Of a stretch of DNA of 64,000 nucleotides, positions 47,725 to 56,612 are shown one piece after another. The notes beneath the pieces are model-generated. The model saw nothing but the letters and a program-made list of their open reading frames with translations, searched no databases and was not told where the DNA came from. The stretch comes from Hassallia byssoidea VB512170 (GTDB lineage Bacteria > Cyanobacteriota > Cyanobacteriia > Cyanobacteriales > Nostocaceae). The translations under genes and the position numbers were made by a program. How positions within the stretch are numbered: the first letter of the stretch is position 1; the number at the start of each line of letters is the position of its first letter. The stretch lies in NCBI RefSeq assembly GCF_000817785.2, contig NZ_JTCM02000003.1:62001-126000 (forward strand), given 5' to 3'.

Positions 47725-48780
47725 TTACGCATTTGCTTTAACGCGATAAAGTTGAGAGAGGAAATATTGTGTGACTAAAGTAGGTTGTTCGGCTTCCATA
47801 AGCGATCGCACTACCGCTACACGTTGGGCACCTGCGTCAATCACCTCGTTGATATTATTTGGGTCGATTCCCCCAATCGCAAACCAAGGTATCGGACAAT
47901 TTTTCGCCGCATAACTCACATATTCTACGCCAGTTGCTGCTTTACCCACTTTCGTGGGAGTTTCATAAACTGGTCCAACACCAATATAATCTGCTCCATC
48001 GGCAATCGCCCCTTGCATTTCTTTTGAATTTGTGGTAGAACGACCTATCAAGCGCTGCGGTCCGAGTAATTGACGAGCAATGGCGATCGGCATATCTTGC
48101 TGTCCGAGATGTACCCCATCTGCATCTACTGCCAAAGCCAAATCTACTCGGTCATTCATGATGAAAAGAGCGCCATAGCTGTGACATAGCTGCCGCAACT
48201 TCATAGCTTGTTCTAGACGCACAGTATCATCAGCGGTTTTATCGCGGTACTGTAAAAGCGTTAATCCACCTTTAAGGGCAGCTTCAACGGTTGACAATAA
48301 ATTTTCGCTTTGGGAGGTGACAAGATAAAGACGCGATCGCAACAGCAATTGATGGCGCTGATAACCTAATAAAGTACTTTCCAGGGTATAAACCCGATAG
48401 CGCATCTGCTTAAAAGCTTTCCCCATATTCGGATGAGTAAGCTTGCCGTATTCTTCCAGCACCCGCATTGCTTCTTGTACGCGACCGAAGTTAGCTTGCA
48501 ATAACGATTTGATATTGGCGCGTTGTTCTTCCTGAGGATGACTTAACTCAGTACCAGCATCGCCTAGTGTATCCCGTGCCGCCCGCATTTGAGGCGTATG
48601 CCAATTAGCTATCTCTTGTCGTAAATGCTTACATTCAAGAGCTAATTGGGCATTATTTAAGCCAAAGCGACACCATTCTTCGATTATTCGCAAGCCTTCA
48701 CGAGCGCGATCTAAATTTGCGTCTAAAATGCGGTAAATAACATGCTGTATCTGCTCTGTTTGGCTGTATGGCTCGACCAT
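47725..48780 (-). CDS. thiE: Thiamine phosphate synthase with cyanobacterial N-terminal domain
   Basis: 351 residues from ATG at 48780 (MVEPYSQTEQIQHVIYRILD), which agrees with the usual start of Nostoc ThiE; the open frame reaches 48828. Residues about 10-145 are the extra helical domain (ANLDRAREGLRIIEEWCRFG) found in cyanobacterial enzymes. Residues about 155-345 are the TIM barrel that joins HMP-pyrophosphate and thiazole phosphate: LLQYRDK, FIMNDRVDLALAVDADGVHLG and YIGVGPVYETPTK carry the phosphate- and magnesium-binding residues. Followed by thiS. Confidence 0.94.
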   Translation of the reverse strand: MVEPYSQTEQIQHVIYRILDANLDRAREGLRIIEEWCRFGLNNAQLALECKHLRQEIANWHTPQMRAARDTLGDAGTELSHPQEEQRANIKSLLQANFGRVQEAMRVLEEYGKLTHPNMGKAFKQMRYRVYTLESTLLGYQRHQLLLRSRLYLVTSQSENLLSTVEAALKGGLTLLQYRDKTADDTVRLEQAMKLRQLCHSYGALFIMNDRVDLALAVDADGVHLGQQDMPIAIARQLLGPQRLIGRSTTNSKEMQGAIADGADYIGVGPVYETPTKVGKAATGVEYVSYAAKNCPIPWFAIGGIDPNNINEVIDAGAQRVAVVRSLMEAEQPTLVTQYFLSQLYRVKANA

Positions 48781-48973
48781 TACAACAACCCCATTAGTGC
48801 TTTCATCGTCACAGCCAGCCTCTTTCATATTTGCAATCTTTTTCGCATCGAAGTTGGTTATTTATTAGGGATTACGGATTGGGAATAGAAAACGCGGTAA
48901 TAGGTAATGGGCACGCTCGATTGGGGGCAATGGGAAAGGGGAATAAAAAGAAGTTTCAGAATTTCACTTGGAC

Positions 48974-49016
48974 GATGCCCGATGCCCGATGCCCGATGCC
49001 CGATGCCCGATGCCCC
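48974..49016. repeat. GATGCCC tandem heptamer (6 copies)
   Basis: Perfect STRR between thiE and the beta-helix gene. Confidence 0.85.
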
Positions 49017-49135
49017 AGTCCTTCATAACTTTGTATTAAAAGTAGCCAATAGGTCAATATCTGGGTAATATTATCGACATACTAGCCGTTGTCTGAGTAT
49101 AAAAAATTAATCTTGGTTGTAAGGAGTGCTCTAAA

Positions 49136-50920
49136 TTGATTTCCCCCCTAGTGTTTTCTAACTATCGTAAAGCAGATATGCTGCCATCCAAGGCGATCGC
49201 TTTTGATGTCAAACCAGGTTCTTGCTTGAAATTAGCAATACTTTTGGTTGTTCGTTCCTCTACTTTTTGTTTTACCCTTGGCGTAGGTGTGGTAACTACA
49301 GCATTGTTGGGTATTGCCGACACCGCCATAGCTCAAAGAGAAGCACCAAATCAGATGCCTATGGGTGAAAAAACAATGTCTCAGGTTAATGTGCTGTTTG
49401 TCAACCCAAGTGTCGGAAATGACAAACTAGGCAATGGTGGTGAACGTACCCCCTTAAAAACAATTACCCAAGCGCTGCAACTAGCCAAACCCAATACTGT
49501 AATTATGCTCTCTAAAGGTACCTACAGCACCCAAACCGGAGAGATATTTCCTTTAATTCTTAAAAGAGGAGTGTCAATTCAAGGAGAGAGGCACAACCTA
49601 GGACGCGATCTGGAAATTCAGGGGGGTGGTGATTACCTCAGTCGCAGCTTTGGCGGACAAAATGCCACAATTGTCGGAGCAAACCAAGCCCGATTAACTG
49701 GGGTGACTGTGACGAACCCCAATCGCCGTGGTTACGGCTTGTGGATTGAATCGAGCAACCCTGTAATCGTCGAAAATACTTTTACGGGTAACACACAAGA
49801 TGGCATTTCTGTCAATGGAAGCAGTGCGCCCATTATCAGCAAAAATTACTTTTATCGCAATGGAGCGAATGGAATCACCATTGATGGTAATTCGAGTCCG
49901 CAAGTGCGAGAAAATGTTTTTGAACAAACGGGTTTTGGGATTAATATTGCCAAAAATGCCACGCCAATGATAGTAGGCAATCAAATTAAGGACAACAGAG
50001 CGGGAATTGTTGTGCAGGCTAATGCTCGCCCAATTTTACGGAATAATGTAATTGAGGGCAGTAAAGAAGATGGGTTAGTAGCGATCGCACAGGCTTTGCC
50101 AGATTTAGGTAATGCATCCGAACCCGGTGGTAATCAGTTTCGCAATAATGCTCGTTATGACATTAACGCGCTTGCCGCAAAACAAGTAATTACAGCGGCT
50201 GGAAATAATTTGGTCAGCGATCGCATCGCCGGTAAGATAGATATGCAAGGTGCAAGTGCCATCGCTTCATTACCCAACAATTCAGCACCTCTAACTTCAG
50301 TAAATCGAGAAATCACCTTCAATGCACCCGGAGTATCCGAAACTCCTAAATTAAAACCGTCATCACCGAGAAACAATATTCCTTCGACGGGATTGAATCC
50401 GCAACTACTGCCACTACAAAGCGCCAATTCTCCGCTTTCCGTGGCTTCTACAAATCAACAGCAACCTATCTCTAAACTTGCCAGCTTCCCTACTCCTAGC
50501 AGCTTACCAGGGTATCGGGAATCAGTTAGAGCGCCATCTCCAATCGCTACTAACGCAGTGGCGCCACAGTTGAATTATGTGCGAGTCGATTCCAACACAA
50601 TTGAGTTTAACGCACCGCAAACGACATCCCCACCATTAGAAGCGATAGCACCTGAAAACTCAACAACAATGTATCGCGGTCAATCGCCTTTGTCTATGGG
50701 CGTTAGCCAAACCGGTTTGCGTTATCGGGTAATGGTGGAAATAGCAAACCAAAGCGACCAAGAAAGAGTGCGATTTATTGCACCGGGTGCTTTCGCTACG
50801 GTTTGGCAAGGTAGAGGAGTCATGCAAGCAGGAGTTTTTAGCAGTCGCTATAATGCCAACGAAATGCTGAAACTTCTCAACAGAAACGGTTTGAGAGGAA
50901 TGATTTCGCCGACAAATTAA
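49136..50920 (+). CDS. Secreted DUF1565 beta-helix protein with SPOR-like C terminus
   Basis: 594 residues. The start is TTG at 49136, supported by AAGGAG nine bases upstream. A long signal region ends near ADTAIAQ (about residue 67). Residues about 85-365 are a right-handed parallel beta-helix of DUF1565 type, opening FVNPSVGNDK and showing repeated NxF/GI turns (PVIVENTFTGNTQDGI). A proline/serine-rich linker follows. The final 75 residues (RYRVMVEIANQ to AGVFSSRYNANEMLKLLNRN) resemble a SPOR-type fold. Probably periplasmic or cell-surface. A paralogue with SLH domains lies at 54338. Confidence 0.85.
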   Translation: MISPLVFSNYRKADMLPSKAIAFDVKPGSCLKLAILLVVRSSTFCFTLGVGVVTTALLGIADTAIAQREAPNQMPMGEKTMSQVNVLFVNPSVGNDKLGNGGERTPLKTITQALQLAKPNTVIMLSKGTYSTQTGEIFPLILKRGVSIQGERHNLGRDLEIQGGGDYLSRSFGGQNATIVGANQARLTGVTVTNPNRRGYGLWIESSNPVIVENTFTGNTQDGISVNGSSAPIISKNYFYRNGANGITIDGNSSPQVRENVFEQTGFGINIAKNATPMIVGNQIKDNRAGIVVQANARPILRNNVIEGSKEDGLVAIAQALPDLGNASEPGGNQFRNNARYDINALAAKQVITAAGNNLVSDRIAGKIDMQGASAIASLPNNSAPLTSVNREITFNAPGVSETPKLKPSSPRNNIPSTGLNPQLLPLQSANSPLSVASTNQQQPISKLASFPTPSSLPGYRESVRAPSPIATNAVAPQLNYVRVDSNTIEFNAPQTTSPPLEAIAPENSTTMYRGQSPLSMGVSQTGLRYRVMVEIANQSDQERVRFIAPGAFATVWQGRGVMQAGVFSSRYNANEMLKLLNRNGLRGMISPTN

Positions 50921-51016
50921 GTTTGTATTATTGTTTGGGCGATCGCTCCGCCAACAAAAGGGGCGATCGCCATGTTTCTATCGATGATTCTTAATTATGA
51001 GATAACAAGGTTGGTT

Positions 51017-51045
51017 CAGGCGATCGCCCTTTTTCTATATTCTGC
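51017..51045. repeat. 29-bp direct repeat left of the DUF433/DUF5615 pair
   Basis: Matches 51762-51790 at 26 of 29 positions (core CAGGCGATCGCC, TATATTCTGC). A shared TGATTCTTAAT lies further upstream of each copy. Confidence 0.6.
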
Positions 51046-51099
51046 TCTCACTAGCGTCTATGTCCTAAAATTGAAAAAACTGATAGCTGTGCGGCAAAT

Positions 51100-51324
51100 A
51101 TGGACAGGATATCAATTAACTCTCAAATCCACTTCGGTAAGCCTTGCATAGCAGGTACGCGCATCACTGTGCAAAGCATTCTTGAACTGCTCAATGAAGG
51201 GCTTTCTTTTAAAGAAATTATTCAAGATTACTATCCCAATCTTCAAGTTGAGGACATCCAAGCTTGTTTACAGTATGCCATTGCACTAGTGGCGGCTGAA
51301 GACATTCATTTGGCATCAGCTTAA
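51100..51324 (+). CDS. DUF433 antitoxin
   Basis: 74 residues. KPCIAGTRITVQSILELLNE and YPNLQVEDIQACLQYA are hallmark DUF433 segments, a small winged-helix fold that acts as antitoxin and autorepressor. Three bases separate its stop from the GTG start of the partner gene. Confidence 0.9.
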   Translation: MDRISINSQIHFGKPCIAGTRITVQSILELLNEGLSFKEIIQDYYPNLQVEDIQACLQYAIALVAAEDIHLASA

Positions 51325-51327
51325 TGC

Positions 51328-51696
51328 GTGAAACTTCTTCTTGACCAAGATGTGTATGCTGTGACTGCAAAGTTTTTGATAGATGCTGGACACGATGTAG
51401 TTCTTGTAGGGATGATTGGTTTAGAGCAAGCTAGTGATGAAGAAATACTCAGATTAGCGCAGTCAGAAAATAGAGTTCTTATCACGCGAGACAGAGACTA
51501 CGGAAATCTTGTTTTTGTGAAAGCAATGGGAACTGGTGTTATTTATCTTCGAGTTCTACCTAAGACTGTGAAAGCTGTTCACAACGAACTAGCACGAGTT
51601 CTACAAATTTATTCTGAAACAGAACTTATAGGAGGGTTTTTGGTTGTGGAACCGGATGGACATCGGTTTAGAAAACTACCTTCAAACGAAAGTTAA
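51328..51696 (+). CDS. DUF5615 PIN-like toxin
   Basis: 122 residues from a GTG start (VKLLLDQDVY). The acidic residues of the PIN-like nuclease site are visible: D6 and D8 region in LLLDQDV, E and D in DEEILRLA, and TRDRDYG. Partners of DUF433 are presumed ribonucleases. Translation is likely coupled to the antitoxin. Confidence 0.9.
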   Translation: MKLLLDQDVYAVTAKFLIDAGHDVVLVGMIGLEQASDEEILRLAQSENRVLITRDRDYGNLVFVKAMGTGVIYLRVLPKTVKAVHNELARVLQIYSETELIGGFLVVEPDGHRFRKLPSNES

Positions 51697-51761
51697 ATCA
51701 GCCTGATTTTAGAGAGGAAACGATCGCTCTTTTTTTCGTGATTCTTAATCAAGTTGAGAAA

Positions 51762-51790
51762 CAGGCGATCGCCTCTTTTTTATATTCTGC
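51762..51790. repeat. 29-bp direct repeat right of the DUF433/DUF5615 pair
   Basis: Partner of 51017-51045; a T-run inside it may help end transcription of the toxin gene or the convergent caspase gene. Confidence 0.6.
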
Positions 51791-51796
51791 GAACCC

Positions 51797-53140
51797 TCAC
51801 TTAGTCTGAGGTCGTAGTCTTTCTAGTTCAGCCCGTTGTCTTTCTAGTTCAGCCCGTTGTAGTCTTTCTAGTTCAGCCCTTTGAGCGGGAGTTAAAACAG
51901 CTTCCATTTGTTGTCGCAATCGTACGAAGATTTGCTGCAATTGAGTGACCTGTTGTGGAGTAAACTTTATAGCAGCAATAGCTTCATAACTAGACTTACC
52001 AGCTGACAGCGCTGCTTTGATTTGTGCGTTTTGCTCTTTTGTCAGCACTTGCTCAATTTGCTTACGGACGTTAGCACGAATTTGCTCAATTTGAGTTTTT
52101 TGTTGTTGTGTAAGTGAAATGCTTGGTACAAGTAAAGTAGGGGAAATTGTTGGACTTCCTATCTCAGCAGCTGTTCGGATTCTAGCAATAGTTTCCCTTA
52201 AGTTTTCATTTGGACGTGTAATTCCTAAGAAAAAGTTGTCATTTGCTATTGGTACAGGTGAAGTAGGGGAAATTGTCGGTTTTGCTATTGGGGTGGGAGG
52301 GGGAGTATTAGTAGCAATAGAAACTGGATTGAAAGAAAATTCGCCAATTAACGAAGAAGACTCCCAAGGTCTTTGCTTCTTATTTGTTTCTTCAAATACA
52401 CCTTGCCGAACTTTTTTAAATAATTGTTCTATAGTAATATTTGGAATTTTAATATATTTTAATAAATAAGAAGTAAAAGTACCATTTTTACTTTCTCCAT
52501 CAGATGCAACTCCTCCTGGTGCAGTAGCAAAAGCAATATAAAAACCTGACGCTGTTTGTATAGGAGCTAAACCTCCTGCGGCAGTGCTTCTCTTCCATCT
52601 TCTGCTAAATGGATTATTACGACAAGCATCTAAAATAATGATATTGGCATCTGTTTTTGAGTCTTCCATTATATTTTGTACTTTCCCAACTGGAAGAGCT
52701 TCATAACCAACATCTTTCTCTGTAATCAGTTTGGCATCTGTCGGAACTAAATAGTTTTCTCCATCGACTTGAAGTCCATGCCCTGCATAGTAAAACATTC
52801 CGACACTACCTTGAGCTAATTTAGAATTAAATTTCTCTAATGCAATCTCCATTTGTTTTTTATCAGCATCTAAAACTTTGATTACATCAAAACCAAGCTC
52901 TCCCAAAACTTTACTCATATCTTCAGCATCATTTCTCGGATTATTTAATTCCATTCCTGGTAAATAATGACTGTTACCAATAACTAATGCCACACGTTTT
53001 TGGCTGGCAACAGCTAGTAATTTTTGAGCAGGAGGGAGAATTTGAGATTGCGCTTGGTTAGTTGGTACAAAGAATATATAAAAGGTTAATGGTGTTAGTA
53101 TAATAGCGCCGATGGGTAAAAGCGATTTATAAGAAAACAT
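51797..53140 (-). CDS. Exported caspase-family (C14) protein with LTXXQ-like helical tail
   Basis: 447 residues. An N-terminal hydrophobic segment (about 8-26) acts as signal peptide or anchor. Residues about 48-275 form the caspase domain: ALVIGNSHY, catalytic H121 in YYAGHGLQ and C173 in LDACRNNPF. After a proline-rich linker, residues about 345-445 are helical with repeated LT-x-x-Q elements (LTQQQKTQIEQIRANV; FTPQQVTQLQQIF; LTPAQRAELE), like the Spy/CpxP-type periplasmic helpers. The final tail is a RAELERLQ repeat. Location is probably periplasmic. Confidence 0.9.
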   Translation of the reverse strand: MFSYKSLLPIGAIILTPLTFYIFFVPTNQAQSQILPPAQKLLAVASQKRVALVIGNSHYLPGMELNNPRNDAEDMSKVLGELGFDVIKVLDADKKQMEIALEKFNSKLAQGSVGMFYYAGHGLQVDGENYLVPTDAKLITEKDVGYEALPVGKVQNIMEDSKTDANIIILDACRNNPFSRRWKRSTAAGGLAPIQTASGFYIAFATAPGGVASDGESKNGTFTSYLLKYIKIPNITIEQLFKKVRQGVFEETNKKQRPWESSSLIGEFSFNPVSIATNTPPPTPIAKPTISPTSPVPIANDNFFLGITRPNENLRETIARIRTAAEIGSPTISPTLLVPSISLTQQQKTQIEQIRANVRKQIEQVLTKEQNAQIKAALSAGKSSYEAIAAIKFTPQQVTQLQQIFVRLRQQMEAVLTPAQRAELERLQRAELERQRAELERLRPQTK

Positions 53141-53385
53141 AGAGTAACTGTGTATAAATCGTAAATTAATTTAAATGAGCTAGATAACAAGTATTTTAGT
53201 ATGCTATCCGCTTGTTTAACTAATGAAACACCAGAATAGGGTCTCTGTCTGTTTCTACATAGACATGATACTTGAGGGCATCAAAAAACTAATCGACGCA
53301 CTTCGGGGCAACCTTAAGAGGATTAAAGGCTATTCTAGAATTAGTTTTTTAATTGATAAGATATAAAGACTTTCTTTAAATATTT

Positions 53386-54297
53386 TCAACCCTCCGTTTC
53401 TTGTTGGTTGTAACGGTGTAGCGGCTTTTCACTCCTGATTGCTTTGAGTTTTGATGTGAACAACTCAGAGCGATCGCTTTTTTCTGGGGTGAATTGTCCA
53501 ATTGGTGGATGATTGGCAGCAGGTAAACACAATGTCTGTTGGTTCAAAGAAGATGTTTGGCTTGAAGCATAAGATGCCTGATGCCCAAGCGAATATTTAG
53601 ACACTCCTGTTGTGGAAGATGGCAAAAGGTTCTTATCTTTTGTACTTCCGAATGTTTGTTCTTGTAATAACTTTTCTTCACCGATCGCTTGTATAGACTT
53701 ATTGTTGCGTTTATACCCATTATTGACGCTTGCAGCAGTCGCTGAATTGTCAGTTAGAGAATTTGCGGTTGGTGGTAATTTAGGAGTATTTTCTTTAGTC
53801 TCAGATATAAACGGTGAAGTTAGGGAAGTTAAGCTTTCCGGAAATTTGCTGCAAATCAAACGTTCAAATTCCATGTTGAAATGAAAAATCGCCTGCCCGC
53901 GTCGCTGCCAAAATGTTAAGATTTGCTGAACTGAAAACGCTTTATAACGACCTTGATACAGTGCTTCAATCACTGCTAAGTGTAGCCAATTAACTGGGTA
54001 CTGACTTTGCCAACGGTTAACTAACTCACTGGCATTGTACCCACTGAGGTCAAAACTATAGTGAATTAATAAAGCGGCTGCCAAGTCGAGCCACTCGTGT
54101 GCTGGGGTTTGGGAGTCACCCTTCATATACTCCCCCTCAAAGGGTTGAGCGCTGTGCCGCCCGGTTGAGTGATGTGGTGTGGCAGAGGTGTCCAGGGTTG
54201 GTGTGAGCATCTGGCTATCAGCTTCTGGCAAGAGGTATAAAGTTTCAACCCATGCATATAGCCTCGAAGTGCTTTTAGCTACAGGGTAAGTTAACAA
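53386..54297 (-). CDS. Conserved cyanobacterial hypothetical protein
   Basis: 303 residues. The only start upstream of the conserved part is TTG at 54297, three codons after a stop; it may be the real start, or one of the later ATGs may be. Residues about 68-155 (HEWLDLAAALLIHYSFDLSG; WLHLAVIEALYQGRYKAFSV; FNMEFERLICSKFP) form a helical domain I have seen only in cyanobacterial proteins. The C-terminal half is Ser/Thr/Asn-rich and probably disordered. Role unknown. Confidence 0.65.
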   Translation of the reverse strand: MLTYPVAKSTSRLYAWVETLYLLPEADSQMLTPTLDTSATPHHSTGRHSAQPFEGEYMKGDSQTPAHEWLDLAAALLIHYSFDLSGYNASELVNRWQSQYPVNWLHLAVIEALYQGRYKAFSVQQILTFWQRRGQAIFHFNMEFERLICSKFPESLTSLTSPFISETKENTPKLPPTANSLTDNSATAASVNNGYKRNNKSIQAIGEEKLLQEQTFGSTKDKNLLPSSTTGVSKYSLGHQASYASSQTSSLNQQTLCLPAANHPPIGQFTPEKSDRSELFTSKLKAIRSEKPLHRYNQQETEG

Positions 54298-54337
54298 GTG
54301 CTTTTAAGTTTGTAGGAAGTGTTTTTTATTCTACTTG

Positions 54338-55804
54338 TCAACTGCTTTCATTTGAAACGATATACGGTGATTTTATCGGAGAATATTTTTTGATAGCGAC
54401 TAATGCTTGGTAAACCATTGCTGCTACTTCGGCGCGTGTGGCAAAGCGAGAAGGCTCGATTTGCTTGGGGTTTGGGTAATTAACTACGATTTTTTGTTGT
54501 GTGGCAGTTGCAACTGCTGTACGGGCATAATCAAGAATGGTATTACGGTCACTGTAGCAGAGTAAGGCATCTTTATCAGCCGGTGGCAGCTTCAGTCCGT
54601 TAACTAGAGAGACAATCACTTGTAGTCGCTGGACATTTTGATGCGGACCGAAAGTGCGATCGCTTTTTCCACCAACAAAACCACCCATAGCCGCGATTTG
54701 AATCGCATTATAAGCCCAAAAATCCTTGGGTACGTCAATAAAATCCGGTGCTGGGCGTCTGGGTACGGGATTAAATGCTGCCGCTACTAAAGCTGCATAA
54801 TCGGCGCGAGTCATCGGCTTATCTGGGGCAAAAGTCCCATCACTCAAGCTGTTAATCAAATTCTTGCTTGCCAATGCTTCGACAAAATCCGCTGCCCAAT
54901 GTCCAGCCAAATCGGAAATAAGAGCGATAAACTCGACTGATCCCTTCACCTGTGCCGGATTCAACTGATTACCTACTAATACTAGTTTTTGTGAGGTGGC
55001 ATTATTTAAATCAAATTGACCGTTATCGCGAAAAATATTTTCGCCATTGTCTTGTTTATTACCGAAATTTGGATTTGCATTACCGTTGACTAACACTCCA
55101 CCTTGGGTATTATTGGCAATTAGATTCTGACGCAGCACCGGTTGCGCTTGTCGAGAAAGAGCGATCGCTGTCCGATTTTCTATGAGTTTGTTCTTTACAA
55201 GCATTGGGGCAGCAGAATCACTAATCGCGATGCCAATAACATTTTTCTGAAAAATATTCCGCAGCACTTCCCCTTTGCTATTACCAGCCATCACCAAGCC
55301 ACTGACAGCGTTTTTCACAAACACATTATCTAGAATTGCTGGTTTGGCACTCCCCGTCACAAACAAAGCTTCCCGACCGCATTTGGCAAAAGTATTATTA
55401 ACCAAAGAGGGTGCCGTCGATTCAATCCAAACACCAGTGCCTTTTGCGCTTAAATTCGCCACAGTCACACCCATGACAGTAGCCTCACCTAGCAATAGCA
55501 GCGTGATATTTTGCCATCCAAAGCTTTGGCTTTGATATGCACCACTCCCCTCAATTACAATTCCTCGACCTTTAGTGCCTTCGTTACCCACCACCAGCAC
55601 CCCATCGGGGATCAATAGCGGAAACACCTCTCCAGTCAGAGAATTGTAGTTTCCCGGAGCCAGTTGAATAATTGTAGATTTTGTGCTTACTTTTAAAGCA
55701 CGGCTAATGGTTTTAAACGGACTGAACTTGGAGTCACCTGGATTTTTATCATTCCCAGTTGCAGGATTAACGTAAAGTGTTTTAACAACAGTCGAGTTCA
55801 CCAT
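54338..55804 (-). CDS. DUF1565 beta-helix protein with SLH domains
   Basis: 488 residues. Residues about 8-290 form a DUF1565 parallel beta-helix (LYVNPATGNDKNPGDSKFSP), clearly related to the protein at 49136. Residues about 295-480 hold SLH-type repeats (LAGHWAADFVEALASKNLIN, then FIDVPKDFWAYNAIQIAAMG), which attach proteins to peptidoglycan-linked polymers. No signal peptide is evident at the annotated ATG, which is odd for an SLH protein; the true start may lie elsewhere or export may be non-classical. Confidence 0.85.
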   Translation of the reverse strand: MVNSTVVKTLYVNPATGNDKNPGDSKFSPFKTISRALKVSTKSTIIQLAPGNYNSLTGEVFPLLIPDGVLVVGNEGTKGRGIVIEGSGAYQSQSFGWQNITLLLLGEATVMGVTVANLSAKGTGVWIESTAPSLVNNTFAKCGREALFVTGSAKPAILDNVFVKNAVSGLVMAGNSKGEVLRNIFQKNVIGIAISDSAAPMLVKNKLIENRTAIALSRQAQPVLRQNLIANNTQGGVLVNGNANPNFGNKQDNGENIFRDNGQFDLNNATSQKLVLVGNQLNPAQVKGSVEFIALISDLAGHWAADFVEALASKNLINSLSDGTFAPDKPMTRADYAALVAAAFNPVPRRPAPDFIDVPKDFWAYNAIQIAAMGGFVGGKSDRTFGPHQNVQRLQVIVSLVNGLKLPPADKDALLCYSDRNTILDYARTAVATATQQKIVVNYPNPKQIEPSRFATRAEVAAMVYQALVAIKKYSPIKSPYIVSNESS

Positions 55805-55958
55805 ATAGTTATACCGTTTCGCTTTAAGGTTGATACAAATAGACCGCAGGGGGCAGGGGGCAGAAAGCAGGGGAAAAGAGAATGATTTGTATCATACTTG
55901 AGCGTGAAATGGTGTTAGTAGTCAAGGGTCAAAAGTCAACAGTCAACAGTTAAGCTTG

Positions 55959-56315
55959 AAGTTTCGTGTTCTGAACTCGGAGTTTCATGTTCTGAACTCG
56001 AAGTTTCGTGTTCAGAACTCGAAGTTTCGTGTTCGGAACTCGGAGTTTCATGTTCTGAACTCGAAGTTTCATGTTCTGAACTCGAAGTTTCATGTTCGGA
56101 ACTCGGAGTTTCATGTTCTGAACTCGAAGTTTCGTGTTCTGAACTCGAAGTTTCATGTTCGGAACTCGGAGTTTCATGTTCTGAACTCGAAGTTTCGTGT
56201 TCAGAACTCGGAGTTTCATGTTCTGAACTCGAAGTTTCATGTTCAGAACTCGGAGTTTCATGTTCTGAACTCGAAGTTTCACGTTCTGAACTCGAAGTTT
56301 CATGTTCGGAACTCG
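55959..56315. repeat. 17-copy tandem array of a 21-bp palindrome-bearing unit
   Basis: Seventeen consecutive units of exactly 21 bp with no gaps. Each has AGTTTC, the palindrome GTTCNGAAC and ACTCG. Variation is confined to three positions: A/G at position 1, A/G at position 8 (T/C once nearby), and T/A/G at the palindrome centre. An eighteenth unit breaks off after AAGTTTGGTG. Changes fall at amino-acid-altering positions in the open frames of both strands, so coding does not explain the conservation. Confidence 0.95.
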
Positions 56316-56326
56316 AAGTTTGGTGC

Positions 56327-56456
56327 TACTCCCTTCCCGCTACAAAATTACCTATCTTCTTTTTCTTCCTCCTTCTCCTTCGGAGACGCTACGCGAACGC
56401 GTCCTTCGCGTCTTTGCGGTTCGTTAAATAGGTATTCTTCAAGCGGGAAGGGAGTA
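56327..56456. mobile_element. Candidate 130-bp mini-element next to the 21-bp array
   Basis: The 29-bp ends are inverted copies: 15 bp perfect (TACTCCCTTCCCGCT), seven unpaired, seven perfect (TACCTAT). The interior has the dispersed sequence CGGAGACGCTACGCG with a nested inverted GCGTCCTTCGCG. It begins right where the 21-bp array breaks off. Confidence 0.6.
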
Positions 56457-56612
56457 ATAAAGCTCAAATTCTCCTTTCATCCCCCACTTCCCCACTCCCC
56501 ACTCCCCACTCCCCCACTCCCCCACCTCCCAATCTCTGTAAATTCGTTGCATTTTGAAAATATTGAATTAATATCTTTTAATGTCCAATTCAGCAATCAG
56601 GCGATTTTAACG

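Larger units (their letters stand above)
55805..56612. other. Repeat-filled region upstream of the ABC operon
   Basis: About 800 bases: AGTCAAC heptamers (55915-55950), a 21-bp array (55959-56315), a mini-element (56327-56456) and CCCCACT repeats (56478-56530). A frame is open from 55956 into the ABC gene, but its first 219 codons are only repeat and spacer. The operon promoter is probably in the last 80 bases. Confidence 0.7.

Noticed and set aside
55959-56315. CRISPR array
   Set aside because: The units are contiguous with no spacers, and no cas genes are present.
55956-56612. Open frame fusing heptad-like KFRVLNS repeats to the ABC ATPase
   Set aside because: The first 219 codons are only tandem repeat and spacer, the opposite strand is open too, and the ATPase has its own normal start at 56613.
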